Shown piece by piece: positions 55,505-64,000 of a stretch of DNA of 64,000 nt. Source of the DNA: Brachypterus glaber (taxonomy: Eukaryota; Arthropoda; Insecta; Coleoptera; Kateretidae); contig OY294047.1 of the NCBI GenBank assembly GCA_958510825.1, forward strand, positions 38,951,229-39,015,228. The letters run 5' to 3'. The translations under genes and the position numbers were made by a program. Positions within the stretch are counted from its first letter, which is position 1. Every line of letters begins with the position of its first letter. The notes under the pieces are model-generated. The model saw only the letters and a list, made by a program, of their open reading frames with translations, was not told where the DNA came from and did not search any database.

Positions 55505-55935
55505 ATAATAAGTTCGAGAAATTTAAGAGTTGTGTTAAAAAATATGAAAAAAAGTTCCTATAAAGGGTGGTCCGGAAATGAGCCCTAAGGGAGCTACGAC
55601 CCTCCTAAGGGTACATCTGAAAATTAGTTTTTATTTAATATTTCTGGAACTCTATAAACCACAGTAACGAATTTTTGCACATGCCTTAACATTGATAAAG
55701 GCTAATATTTCATGTAATTCTTATTTGGTAATTTTAACCAGGGACGTGAGAAATGGGGGGGCGATGTCACTTTTTTGCCCCAAACTTTTTTATCCATATA
55801 TTTTTTGACATTTTCTAAATAAATTAATAATCCTTAATTAAAAATACATAAAAAAGGTACTCTTTATGGAATACTGTAGAGCCAACCGTTTTCGATAAAA
55901 TTGAAATTAAATGTAATATATAATAATTTCGGAGA
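55505..55935 (+). repeat. Family A fragment (A4)
   Basis: AATAAGTTCGAGAAATTTAA, AAAAAGTTCCTATAAAGGG, GTCCGGAAATGAGCCCTAAG, GGGAGCTACGACC, CCAGGGACGTGAGAAATGGG, GCCCCAAACTTTTTTATCC and GAGCCAACCGTTTTCGA follow the A2 arm order. Left terminus and opposite arm are missing. Confidence 0.6.
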
Positions 55936-56248
55936 GATTTGTAGGTGTATAAACCATATATTCTTCTTCAATTATTTTTAATCAATTTCACACAAGGTTT
56001 TTGCACAGAATCTCGAGTCAACCACCTGTTTACATAATAAACAAACAAATTTGAAGTATGGCTGTCATCAAAGTCAAAGAGTGCTGCCGCCAGTTGTGGT
56101 TTTGCTATAAAATATGAACATTTTAGTACGCTTGAAGAAAAGTTTATTTAGTCAATTATAAAGACTTGATACTTTATTCTGTCAATGGAGCTCTCTACAA
56201 CTAGAATTATGAAACAAAAGACGTCTACCCTATCTCTATCTCATTTGT
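55936..56248. other. No gene seen
   Basis: AT-rich with no coding signal. Confidence 0.45.
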
Positions 56249-56336
56249 GCTACACTTTCCAGCCAACCAAATAAATACTGTATTTGTTTTTCATACAACA
56301 AATACAGTATTTATTTGGTTGGCCGGAAAGTGTAGC
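56249..56336. repeat. Hairpin with 40-bp stem (T1)
   Basis: GCTACACTTTCCAGCCAACC, continuing for 40 nt to TATTTGTT, pairs with its complement at 56297-56336 with one mismatch. The loop is TTTCATAC. Size and shape resemble a short MITE or a pre-miRNA-like foldback. Confidence 0.8.
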
Positions 56337-56442
56337 AGTGAGCGGCACGAACGAACATAGCTAATGTGAATCTGTAGAATAAGATAATTCTACTAAAATT
56401 TATATGGCGCCAGTAATTTCTTTAATAAAAATAATATGCAGT

Positions 56443-56524
56443 TACACTTTTGGCCCGGCCAAGTAAATATTGTATTTGTTCAACAAAGAACAAATACAGA
56501 ATTTGTTTGGTTGGGTGGAAGTGG
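56443..56524. repeat. Diverged sister hairpin (T2)
   Basis: ACACTTTTGGCCCGGCCAAG...TGTATTTGTT pairs with AACAAATACAGAATTTG and GGTTGGGTGGAAGTG around the loop CAACAAAG. It is a mutated version of T1, 106 bp to its right, with several mismatches in the stem. Confidence 0.7.
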
Positions 56525-57460
56525 GAGTGTATGTATGTCTACTATCCTTTTTGGGTGGAACTTTTGTCCCTGTCTAATCTAACGGGAGAAATCGCCATTA
56601 TAAACACTTTTTCCCCAAGAATTATCCATCGGTTCTTCTGTACATTCATAGCAAATTGAAGTCCAGAGAAATCCCGCAGAATGATACTATCGCAAAAATA
56701 ATAAATTAGTTTTGATGTAAATACAGAGTCCGCCGTTTTCAACAAACATGCCAAATTCAGTAATAAATGTAACAAATTATAAAAGTCAATTTATCTGACG
56801 GCAAAAGAGTCTGCAAACTTTGAACATAATTTTTATAGCAATATCCTGACCGCTGATTTATTTCAACTATGAATTCAAAGAGAGTACTCAGCAAATTTCA
56901 TTCAGTCATAAATTTTAGAATAACCCAAAACTGCTTTTATGTTTGTACGAAAGCATTTCAAACATTTATAATACACGAGTCCACTATGGGACGAACCGGG
57001 CCGTAAGCCGGACATCATACTTTTCTTGAAAACGATAACTGGGATTTTGATAAAATTTGGTATGCAGCCATTTTTAGGTACGACAAAGCATTTTAACTAG
57101 GTTTCGTTTTTGGGAAAAAATCTGGAAATCTGGAAAATCTGGAAAACTTAAAAAAAATTAAATTTATTTTTCTTTTATATGGTTAATTACCATTTAGTGT
57201 ACAAAAAAGATATTTAGCTATGTATTTAATACGGTTTGGAAAAAATCTGCAAAATGTGTGTAACTTGTAAAATTATAATTTTAGCTAATAAATTTGGCTT
57301 TTTCGAGAATAAGTAAAACATTTAGCCAAGATTGAGTATGAAAAAATTGTCGAAAAATTTCGAAAAAAAAAATTAAAAAAAAAATATTTTTTCAAAAAAA
57401 GCATTTTTTCGAAAAAAAAATCAAAAAAAATAGGGGGGATTATTAAAAAAAAACAATAGG
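56525..57460. other. No gene seen
   Basis: AT-rich. 57119-57150 has three GGAAAATCTGGAAAA-type phrases. 57355-57435 is A-rich. Confidence 0.45.
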
Positions 57461-57600
57461 GATCATCCCCTGATAGAAGTTGATTTTTCCTGAAAATTTT
57501 GAGTCGATCGGATTATTCGTTCTTGAGTTATCTTGTCCACAAAAAAGTGACATGGCACGGACAGACGGGCGGATGAACAGACGCTTACGGGCTGTGAATA
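57461..57600 (+). repeat. Dispersed core motif, left member of an inverted pair
   Basis: CCCCTGATAGAAGTTGATTT, TTTGAGTCGATCGGATTATT, CGTTCTTGAGTTATCTTGTC, then CACGGACAGACGGGCGGATG. The complement is at 58573-58665. Confidence 0.65.
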
Positions 57601-58130
57601 GTATAATAACGTAATTTCCCAATAAATTTATCCACCACAAAGAATATCTGTAAAAGTCTATGTAAAAAGTAATTTTTTTTTAGTTGTTTTTTAACACAAA
57701 AATTTAAATTAAAGGGGTTCTGGGGTCTTCTGGGGTCTGATCTCTACATCATTTTTTTCCTTACTTAGTCCACTATATTTTAGTAATAACAAATGTGCGG
57801 GACTTTGCGGGACTTTAACGAAAAACATTTAAATGTCGGAAAATTAAAAAAAAATCGATAAAACAAAAAATAGGAGATGTACATAATATTTTATTTTTTT
57901 ATATAATACACTTTAATGTTGTTATTATTACGCAATTAATAGGAAAAGATTATATTGTATGATAAGAAAAAAAAAAGACTACAAATTTTCGTAGGTATAA
58001 TTTAGACATCTATATAAGCGCTAATTTTTCTGGCTAACCTTAATTATATATGAAAATTTTGCCTGCACTCAATGTATAATATGATTAAATATAATAAAAC
58101 CAAATTTAAACCCCTATTTTTGAATTTTTT
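57601..58130. other. No gene seen
   Basis: AT-rich. GGGGTTCTGGGGTCTTCTGG at about 57715 is the only GC-rich phrase. Confidence 0.45.
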
Positions 58131-58292
58131 TAGAGGGGGGGGGGGAGAAGGTCGAAAATCACAACTTTTATTAGTCTAAAATTACTTTTATCCCATCGAC
58201 AAAAAAGTTGATGACAAAAATAAATCTACTACCTACTGGGTTTGATGGAAAAATGATCAAAATTTGTCTTACGTAATACTTGAACGTTCCCT
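58131..58292. repeat. Family E relative, right end (E5)
   Basis: A run of Gs near 58133, then ATGATCAAAATTTGTCTTAC and the terminus GTAATACTTGAACGTTCCC. The interior has diverged and the left end is missing. Confidence 0.5.
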
Positions 58293-58572
58293 TACAGCCG
58301 CACAAAAAATTACACTTTCTTTTAAATATTTAATTATATTATTACTTTTTAACAAACAATCGTTAATAATAATAAATAATAAACAATCTTTAGCCCCTTA
58401 CAGCTTTTTTATTTTTGAGGGATTAAATATCTTCCTGAAAACATTAAGTTGATCCATGATTTTTCTAAGAACTCCACTTTTTTTTAAATTTCCTATTTTT
58501 GATGGTATTTTATTCAAAAAGTCCAAACCAAAAAGTCCAAACCCATTGAGCCTAGTTTTATTATTATATTAT

Positions 58573-58665
58573 TTCAATTTTTGTAGACAGGATAACTCAG
58601 GAACGAATAGTCCGATCGACTCGAAATTTCCAGTAAAAATCAAGTTCTATGAAGGGCTGAAAGAA
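58573..58665 (-). repeat. Dispersed core motif, right member of an inverted pair
   Basis: On the minus strand: CCCTTCATAGAACTTGATTT, TTTCGAGTCGATCGGACTAT, TCGTTCCTGAGTTATCCTGT. It matches 57465-57535 at most positions. Confidence 0.65.
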
Positions 58666-58724
58666 AATTCCGATTAACGTAACTTTTTCAGGAAAAAATA
58701 CTTTTATTATAAAGATCAATCAAT

Positions 58725-58966
58725 GAACTAAAAACTCTTCTCTCTAGAATACGCATACTGTTAATATAAAGTATCGCCAACATCTCGGTTTGTTTGTAAA
58801 TAAATAGTAGGTATATTTAGGCCTGAACAATAACAATTACCAGTAACTGTTTTTGTTGTCTCTGTTAGAACAAAGCTGGGTAAGACAGACAAATGTATAT
58901 GTTGGCTACGTTTTTTTCAGTTTTTCAAATGAAATGCCTATTCTAGAGAGAAGATTTATTAGTTCG
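58725..58966 (-). mobile_element. MITE with CTTCTCTCTAGAA ends (S2)
   Basis: Reverse complement of S1 over its whole length. The ends extend to GAACTAAAAACTCTTCTCTC and TAGAGAGAAGATTTATTAGTTC, so the terminal inverted repeat may be about 27 bp. Confidence 0.75.
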
Positions 58967-59692
58967 TTGGGATCAATTTTAGCAATTTTGAAACAACAAC
59001 AATAAGTTATTATTATTATTACTTTCTTAAAAAATAAAAAAAAAACTATCATTACATTCTATTTCTAAATTTTTCGGCACCCCCATCATATGGAGGTGAT
59101 ATCTACGCTCTTGGATATGTGTATTTTTGTATTTTGTTGAAGGCGCCAAAAACGAGCAAAATAATTTTTGGCCTAAGGCGCAAGAAGTGTAAATCCGGTT
59201 CGAAGGCAGTTTAAAAGTATTGCCCTGTATACCATCTGCCTCAGTGAGGTACAACAATAACCTGCCCGTACAGTTACGCTAACCAGGCTCGTACATCGGA
59301 CCACCTTATTTCTTATATTGATGAACCTTGACAGCGAACACCGTTCGGTCAATCCAAGGTTCAGATGCCAGTTTTTTGTGGGTAACCGAAAGTTACCCAA
59401 GTAGTACTGGGTTTCTGTAACCAATTCTTTTTTTTTTGAGAATTGTTTACCGGTAATCTGGTGACTTACCGCACATTATACAGAGCCAGAGCTAAGTTAG
59501 ATAGAGTTTACCTATTAATTGGAGTATTTTTTTATTATTTGGTATTCTGTGTTGTCTGTACAGACTGAATGTAGGTTTAGAACTAACGTATTTTAATACA
59601 TCTACATTTAATTATAATTATTATATCGTCTGTTGTACAACTAAAGATATTTAAAGTAGATTTGTTTTTTTATTGCAAGACTTTTTTTAATT
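58967..59692. other. GC-richer block, no gene recognised
   Basis: 59060-59480 has higher GC and overlapping minus-strand frames (59027-59257, 59173-59424), without any motif I know. It may be part of an old retroelement. Confidence 0.35.
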
Positions 59693-59780
59693 TTTAGATT
59701 TTTCTTAAATTTTTATTTTTTTTTAATATTTAGATTTTTTTAGTTTTTAGATTTTTTTTAGTTCTTAGATTTTTTTTTGG
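59693..59780. repeat. Degenerate TTTTTAGATTTTTT repeats
   Basis: TTTAGATTTTTYTTAR units repeat five or six times. Confidence 0.7.
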
Positions 59781-59814
59781 GTGTAAGGGAAAGTCGGAGG
59801 TCAAGTTTCGGGGT

Positions 59815-59890
59815 CTTGAGGGTCCCTCATTATGGATGTCCCTCAATGAGGGATATCCATGTCCATACCGAATTTCAAGTTTCTAGCTAT
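59815..59890 (+). repeat. Hairpin plus partial dispersed core
   Basis: TATGGATGTCCCTCA pairs with TGAGGGATATCCAT at 59832-59861. CCATACCGAATTTCAAGTTT and CTAGCTAT follow, the same phrase that closes the units at 63123-63477. Confidence 0.6.
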
Positions 59891-60175
59891 CCTATCCTCT
59901 TTTTTTATAAAAGGTTTATAGATATTATAGATAATCATTAAATAAACAACAAAACATATTTATATTTATTTTACCTATGATTTGAATTGTGTGACACATG
60001 TTTCTAAAGCAACCGAAAGGACGCGGCAAAAATTATACTTTTGCATATAAAACCTAACTACGCACACGTTTTTACTAAATTCGCTTTAAACGGAGCGTTT
60101 TTTGTTGGTGTTCTGTTGTTTTTTTACACCTACCTCCCCCTTGTAACTTGTAACTGAGTAACGAAATTTATTATT

Positions 60176-60326
60176 CAGGCCTATTCACATGTACCATTGA
60201 AATCTATTCAATATTGACAAAAATTACAATACCATGCAATTTTAATACAGTTGACGTAAATGACCTTGCAATTTTCGTCAATATTGCCACACATTTCAAT
60301 CTCAATGGTACATGTGAATAGGCCTG
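60176..60326. mobile_element. MITE with CAGGCCTATTCACATG ends
   Basis: CAGGCCTATTCACATGTACC and ATTGA match the complement on the right (TCAATGGTACATGTGAATAG, GCCTG). An inner pair GCAATTTT/AATTGC is weaker. TTAT adjoins both ends (if the element is read from TCAGG to CCTGA), a possible 4-bp target duplication. Confidence 0.75.
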
Positions 60327-60552
60327 ATTATGAGAACTGTCAATTATAAATATATGGTAGTTAACTGTTGGTTACCCTCAAAAAAATGTCTTTTGCGCAG
60401 GAAGACAAGCTGCTTGGTTGGTCACTGCAAAACATTGTAGCCAATATTTTATTTTGGAAATATGTTTTAACTATAGTATATGGATTATACTCACAAAAAA
60501 ATGAATTTTCGAACTGGGGTATTACTTTAAATACGTAATACGGTTGTTGTCA

Positions 60553-60675
60553 AGGGCGTAGATGTTTTAAATATGAAAAAAAGGCAAATTTATATTTTTT
60601 TTTAGGTTAATGCAATAAAAAACATATATTTTTGTCCTATGGGGGGTAATTACCCCCATTACCCCCCTCATCTAC
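60553..60675. mobile_element. MITE with CAAGGGCGTAGAT end (F2)
   Basis: CAAGGGCGTAGATGTTTTAA at the left and GGGGGGTAATTACCCCCATT, ACCCCCCTCATCTAC at the right. The final GCCCTTG is missing. It lacks the 200-bp insert of F1. Confidence 0.6.
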
Positions 60676-60729
60676 TAACAATTAATTGACAGGTTTATTT
60701 TATGGCTCAACTGTGGCAGGTGGGGGCGT

Positions 60730-61050
60730 TGGTGTTCGTTTGTTTTAGGGGTGATGACCTTTCTTTTTAGTTGTCAACTTTTTGGCAGGGTGCAGCTACT
60801 TAAACGCTGGGGACTTCTGGACTTGAATGTTTAGCTGTGATGAGTTTCTTTTATTATTTTTAGCCTCGTTTTTAACCGTCAACTTTTTCCCGACTTTAGG
60901 TCGCAGTGCTCGGGACTTTCTTTAGTCTTCAATCTTTGGTAAGGGGCCATCCGAATGCTCGAGACCTGATTTTTAGAGGCGATGAGCTTTTTGTGGTCGT
61001 CAACTTTTTACCGAGGGACGCCTAATTGCAGGGGACGCTGAGTTATGACG
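60730..61050. repeat. Degenerate GATGA...GTCAACTTTTT repeat
   Basis: Three units share GGGGTGATGACCTTTCTTTT/GGCGATGAGCTTTTTGTGG, then GTTGTCAACTTTTT or CGTCAACTTTTT, then GGGAC. They lie at about 60749, 60837 and 60980. Spacing is uneven (about 85-145 bp). Confidence 0.55.
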
Positions 61051-61559
61051 GGTCAAATTTTTTTATTTATGGTTTTCGAAATATCTACGACTATACTATA
61101 ATATTTAGTATTTACCTTTACCGCCAAACCATTTGGACTTTTATTTTTATTAAAAAAAATAGATACTGTATTTTGCCGTGCCAACGTAAACATCAGAATG
61201 CCAGCTGTTTCTTTGTTGCGTGCGCATTAAATAACCTTGTGCAGTGTTGCCGTTTGCAGGTCTTTCATAAGAAAAGCAGGTATTTCTATATTTCAAAAGA
61301 AACATGTTTTATTTTTTACTTCTGTATTGCCCCTACATAAATAAATGTGTAAGAATAAAGTAGCTATACTCAGGAACGTTCCGAATGAGGGGTGTGGGGT
61401 GTGACCCCCCACGAAATGACCCAGTCAGCAATTTCAGCAGACGAGTCGGCAAAGAGAAGAGTCGGCAAAATTTTTATCCCTCAACACACGCTTGGCACCG
61501 GACTACCTTCTCAATTATATTGCATGACCTTGTAAGCTGATACCGTAAAATTAAAGACT
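61051..61559. other. No gene assigned
   Basis: A 104-codon frame at 61026-61340 begins in the repeat above and has no motif. 61380-61510 is GC-richer. Confidence 0.4.
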
Positions 61560-61575
61560 TTTGCGCATGCGCAAA
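61560..61575. promoter_or_regulatory. 16-bp palindrome TTTGCGCATGCGCAAA
   Basis: The core GCGCATGCGC matches the binding site of NRF1/Ewg-type transcription factors. About 115 bp downstream stands TTCAGTGTTCTGTG, which contains an insect initiator-like TCAGT. A promoter for the transposase remnant at 62.3 kb or a lost gene is possible. This rests on short motifs only. Confidence 0.25.
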
Positions 61576-62337
61576 TTTTTGAATTGTTTGTAGTGTAAGT
61601 ACAACTTGTTGACAACCAGTTGTAATTACTAATATAAATATAATATCCACTATTTAGTTTACATCTAACATTTAAGTTCAGTGTTCTGTGATTTAAGTTA
61701 AATACATCACTGCAAAATAGTTTTTATTGTGTTAAAGAAATAACTTTGCTTTATTTATTGTTTTGGTTATATTTTTTATTTTGTAAAATGAAGTTGTAAA
61801 CATGAAAAGATGAATAATATTCTAAAGTGAAAATAAGTAACCAAGTCCTTTTTTGGTAATAAGGTTTACCACACAAACCAAAAAAAAAACCCTACTTATT
61901 ATATGGACTTTTTAAAATGTTTTGATAAGGCCAAGAATAAAGAGAGAAAATGTTTTGATGGATTTTCACGTTTCACTTATTTGCAGGTGGCGACGTTGCC
62001 ACTATCAAATCCAGCTTAGACAATAGAAAGCTATAGATTAATAACAATCCGATGGTATGTACACAGCATATTTTTCGGTCCAAATTGTTAGTTTTCTATA
62101 TCAAATTTCGATTAGGAAATATATAAATGTTACTTTTTGGAATAGGAAATGCCCTTCCGAAGGCAATATATTATTTTTATGTTGAATAGAGATACATTTC
62201 TTATGTTGATCCAACATTGCGCTACGAATATTATGCATCTATGGTCCCAGGTTTTGTCTGAGATTTTTACGAAACATAACCAAAAATTTTTTGGCGATAA
62301 TTTTACGAATACAACTGCAATTTTCGTTTTAAAAAGT
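61576..62337. other. No gene assigned
   Basis: AT-rich. The plus-strand frame that begins at 62149 is convincing only in its last third. Confidence 0.4.
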
Positions 62338-62500
62338 GATTGTTTTATTGTTTTGTGTCGCTATTGTTATAAGAAAAATGCCGAAACCTTTGAGCTTGCA
62401 GAGCAAACAGTTAGTCGCGTCGCTAATACGTTATTTTGAGAGGGAAAGGGAGAACGATGGCCCTTTTATCCCATTAAACTCCGTAAGAGAGGTAAGCTAA
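62338..62500 (+). pseudogene. Transposase N-terminal (helix-turn-helix) remnant
   Basis: The frame reads CRYCYKKNAETFELAEQTVS and RVANTLF, meets a TGA, and continues in the same frame as EGKGERWPFYPIKLRKRGK. In many insect Tc1/mariner-like transposases the N-terminus has this order: an AEQTVSRV-type recognition helix, EGK, then a basic PFxxPxKxRKR linker before the catalytic domain. The in-frame stop makes it inactive. A GAGAG|GTAAGC donor-like site occurs at 62491. It is on the same strand as 63712-63935, which may be the other end of the protein. The catalytic core is not found between them. Confidence 0.45.
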
Positions 62501-62617
62501 TGATAAATAATAAAAGTACATTAAAATCTACCTAAACTATTGGTAGATAATCGTTAAAAGCAAAAACAACAAGCCTGAGAGAAAATTTACATAGTTACAC
62601 TCGAGAGGTTTATTTAT

Positions 62618-62692
62618 TGGACAATCCTATTCAACAATCTTTTGCAATCCTTGACAATTCCTAACAATCTGTGACAATCATCCACAATCATC
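62618..62692. repeat. Short ACAATC-phrase repeats
   Basis: GGACAATCCTATTCAACAAT, CTTTTGCAATCC, TTGACAATTCC, TAACAATCTGTGACAATCAT and CCACAATCATC: six imperfect units of 11-13 bp. Confidence 0.55.
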
Positions 62693-63122
62693 TTCCTCCT
62701 CCAAAGTCATCTTCAATCTTAAAATTTTTCCCCCTGGGGTAAAGCTTTTTTTTAGTTTCAGAGTTAAAGACCTTTTTTTTAGTTTTTATAAAAACTAAAT
62801 AAATAAAAACTAAAATGACCCACAATCCTTTTGACAGTCTTCCACAATATTTTATTCTTATAATCCTTGTACACTTCTTTTTCAATAAATAAACCCCTTG
62901 GTTACACAATTACATAATATTTACATAATATGTAAGATACATTTATTTTTGCGATACAAAAGTTTAGATAGGTAGTTTAATAAAATTTCAAAAATATATT
63001 TTTATTATAGTAGATGTACAATAGTAAAAATTTAATCTTTTAACCTCATTTTAATAATTTTTATTATATAAGAGATGGTAAGTGTGAAGTCATAGATAGG
63101 AATAGGTATGAGCTATTTTTAA
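62693..63122. other. No gene seen
   Basis: AT-rich. TAGTTTTTATAAAAACTA at 62778-62795 is a small perfect palindrome, with further ACAATCC phrases near 62822. Confidence 0.45.
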
Positions 63123-63477
63123 TTAATGGGGGTTTGGGGGGGTCCTTGGTCAATTTTCGGATTTTTCCTGGGAGCGTGGGTGGATACTCCATGTACATGC
63201 CAAATTTCAAGTTTCTAGCTATTTTAGAAGTGTTTTTAATAAATGGGGGGGGGGTTAGGGGGGGTCAGTGGTCAATTTTCGGATTTTTCCTGGGAGCGTG
63301 GGGGGATACTACATGTACATGCCAAATTTCAAGTTTCTAGCTATTTTAGAAGTGTTTTTAATAAATGGGGGGGTTAGGGGGGGTCGGTGGTCAATTTTCG
63401 GATTTTTCCTGGGAGCGTGGGGGATACTTCATGTACATGCCAAATTTCAAGTTTCTAGCTTATCTGAAAGTGGGTCT
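63123..63477 (+). repeat. ~120-bp tandem repeat, three units
   Basis: Units (marker CAATTTTCGGATTTTTCCTG at 63151, 63273 and 63392; periods 122 and 119) each run from a G-rich GGGGTTAGGGGGGGTC-type block through GGGAGCGTGG, CATGTACATGCCAAATTTC and AAGTTTCTAGCT to TTTAGAAGTGTTTTTAATAA. The last phrase but one is the dispersed core. Length differences lie only in the G-runs. The periods are not multiples of three, so the similar peptides in successive frames do not mean a repeat protein. Confidence 0.85.
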
Positions 63478-63540
63478 TCAAACCCGGACAACCCTACATA
63501 CATACCCAGGTTTTTTCTCCTTTATTGTATAGATTAATTT

Positions 63541-63617
63541 AGCTTATTATTTATTTATTTTGGCATCATACAGTATTGTAGAGCCCAAAATAAGCTTCTG
63601 GATTGCGCTAGGGGCCA
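63541..63617 (-). mobile_element. Retroposon 3' end with AAATA tail, minus strand
   Basis: AGCTTATTATTTATTTATTT, GGCATCATACAGTATTGTAG and AATAAGCTTCTGGATTGCGC with TAGGGGCC. Same 3' end type as 30752-30850. Confidence 0.5.
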
Positions 63618-63711
63618 AAAATATACTTGACAATAACTGTTATAGTTGACAATAATTATACAATTATTTTATGTAACATAATTTATGAGCTCTATACAGA
63701 CACCTTTTTAG

Positions 63712-63935
63712 GTAAGACAATAAAAGACAGCGAGGAAATGTGGAAAGAAGCATTACAGCTAGCAACTAAAGAGGTATGGGCCAATTGTATTGATAAAACA
63801 GAAAGAGAAATTAAAAAATATTGGGAACACGAGGCACAGTTTGATTGTGCTGAAGATGCTTTACCACTAGTTATTAATATAAATGATAATGATGACTCTG
63901 ATGAAAGTGTTGAGTCTGATGTCGAACAGGGATAA
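63712..63935 (+). CDS. Transposase-like C-terminal exon, partial
   Basis: An open frame with good codon structure ends at TAA. It reads TIKDSEEMWKEALQLATKEV, then WANCIDKTEREIKKYWEHEA, then an acidic tail (NDNDDSDESVESDVEQG). A W-x-NC-x-(H/D) block followed by a short D/E/S-rich tail is common at the C-terminus of insect Tc1/mariner-like (DDE-3-type) transposases. TTTTTAG at 63706-63712 could be a splice acceptor, and no ATG with similarity lies upstream. The codons and acidic tail look conserved better than anything else in the window. It could be the last exon of a gene whose other exons lie left (62338-62500) or are lost. A host gene of unrelated function is not excluded. Confidence 0.5.
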
Positions 63936-64000
63936 GTATTTTTTTTAAATTATATATACAATATATAATGTATGAGTTTAAATAAGTAACGTTTTTTTTT

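Noticed and set aside
63134..63537. Repeat-protein-like frames with MYMPNFKFLAILEVF units
   Set aside because: The DNA repeat has periods of 122 and 119, so units fall in different frames. Similar peptides arise from the same DNA in separate frames.

Overview
The window is AT-rich, gene-poor eukaryotic DNA from an animal, most likely an insect; I cannot fix the order. Three things point there. The transposon mix is insect-like: Tc1/mariner-type, MULE/foldback-type and hAT-like elements, R1/Jockey- and RTE-like LINE remnants, and tRNA-derived SINEs. Palindromic MITEs are very dense. Bacterial operon structure, ribosome binding sites, rRNA genes and CRISPR arrays are all absent. I find no intact host gene. 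The only convincing coding sequence is broken or partial transposable-element protein.

Layout. 0-9 kb: foldback family A (302-876 and a 1.16 kb palindrome at 7363-8520), short MITEs of families C, D and E, and the C-terminal end of a LINE ORF2 on the minus strand (2396-2640). 9-19 kb: a MITE with ends CAAGGGCGTAGAT, a 2.2 kb palindrome (11711-13876), a 2.8 kb element with ACACAGTGGTC ends enclosing a hAT-like element with a perfect 8-bp target duplication (15430-16374), and a palindromic element (17456-18521) invaded by a Tigger-like MITE. 19-31 kb: a 208-bp tandem duplication, two abutting family C MITEs, a Tc1/mariner MITE (21625-22338), a foldback whose loop holds a hammerhead-like motif (24225-24660), a 5'-truncated LINE with 13-bp target duplications (25265-26272), and an RTE-like LINE end interrupted by another insertion. 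31-45 kb: a frameshifted Tc1/mariner-type transposase (32280-32896), a nearly perfect 845-bp hairpin (33932-34776), three tRNA-type SINEs (one inside another MITE, one at 46 kb), and an unusual series of diverged, exon-like repeats (43073-45024). 45-64 kb: a LINE fragment that looks like a twin-priming product, many copies of a dispersed AAATTTCAAG/TTCTTGAGTTATCGTG motif, a 1.47 kb foldback with 10-bp target duplications (52680-54146), a second Tc1/mariner MITE, a pair of 40-bp-stem hairpins, and near the right edge N- and C-terminal pieces of what may be one transposase gene (62338-62500 and 63712-63935).

The parts do not form a pathway. The window reads as a repeat-dense intergenic or intronic block built by repeated and nested transposition. 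Its most distinctive property is the number and size of foldback structures, which would form long double-stranded RNA if transcribed. Family letters (A, C, D, E and so on) are local labels for sequences that match each other in this window, not database names.
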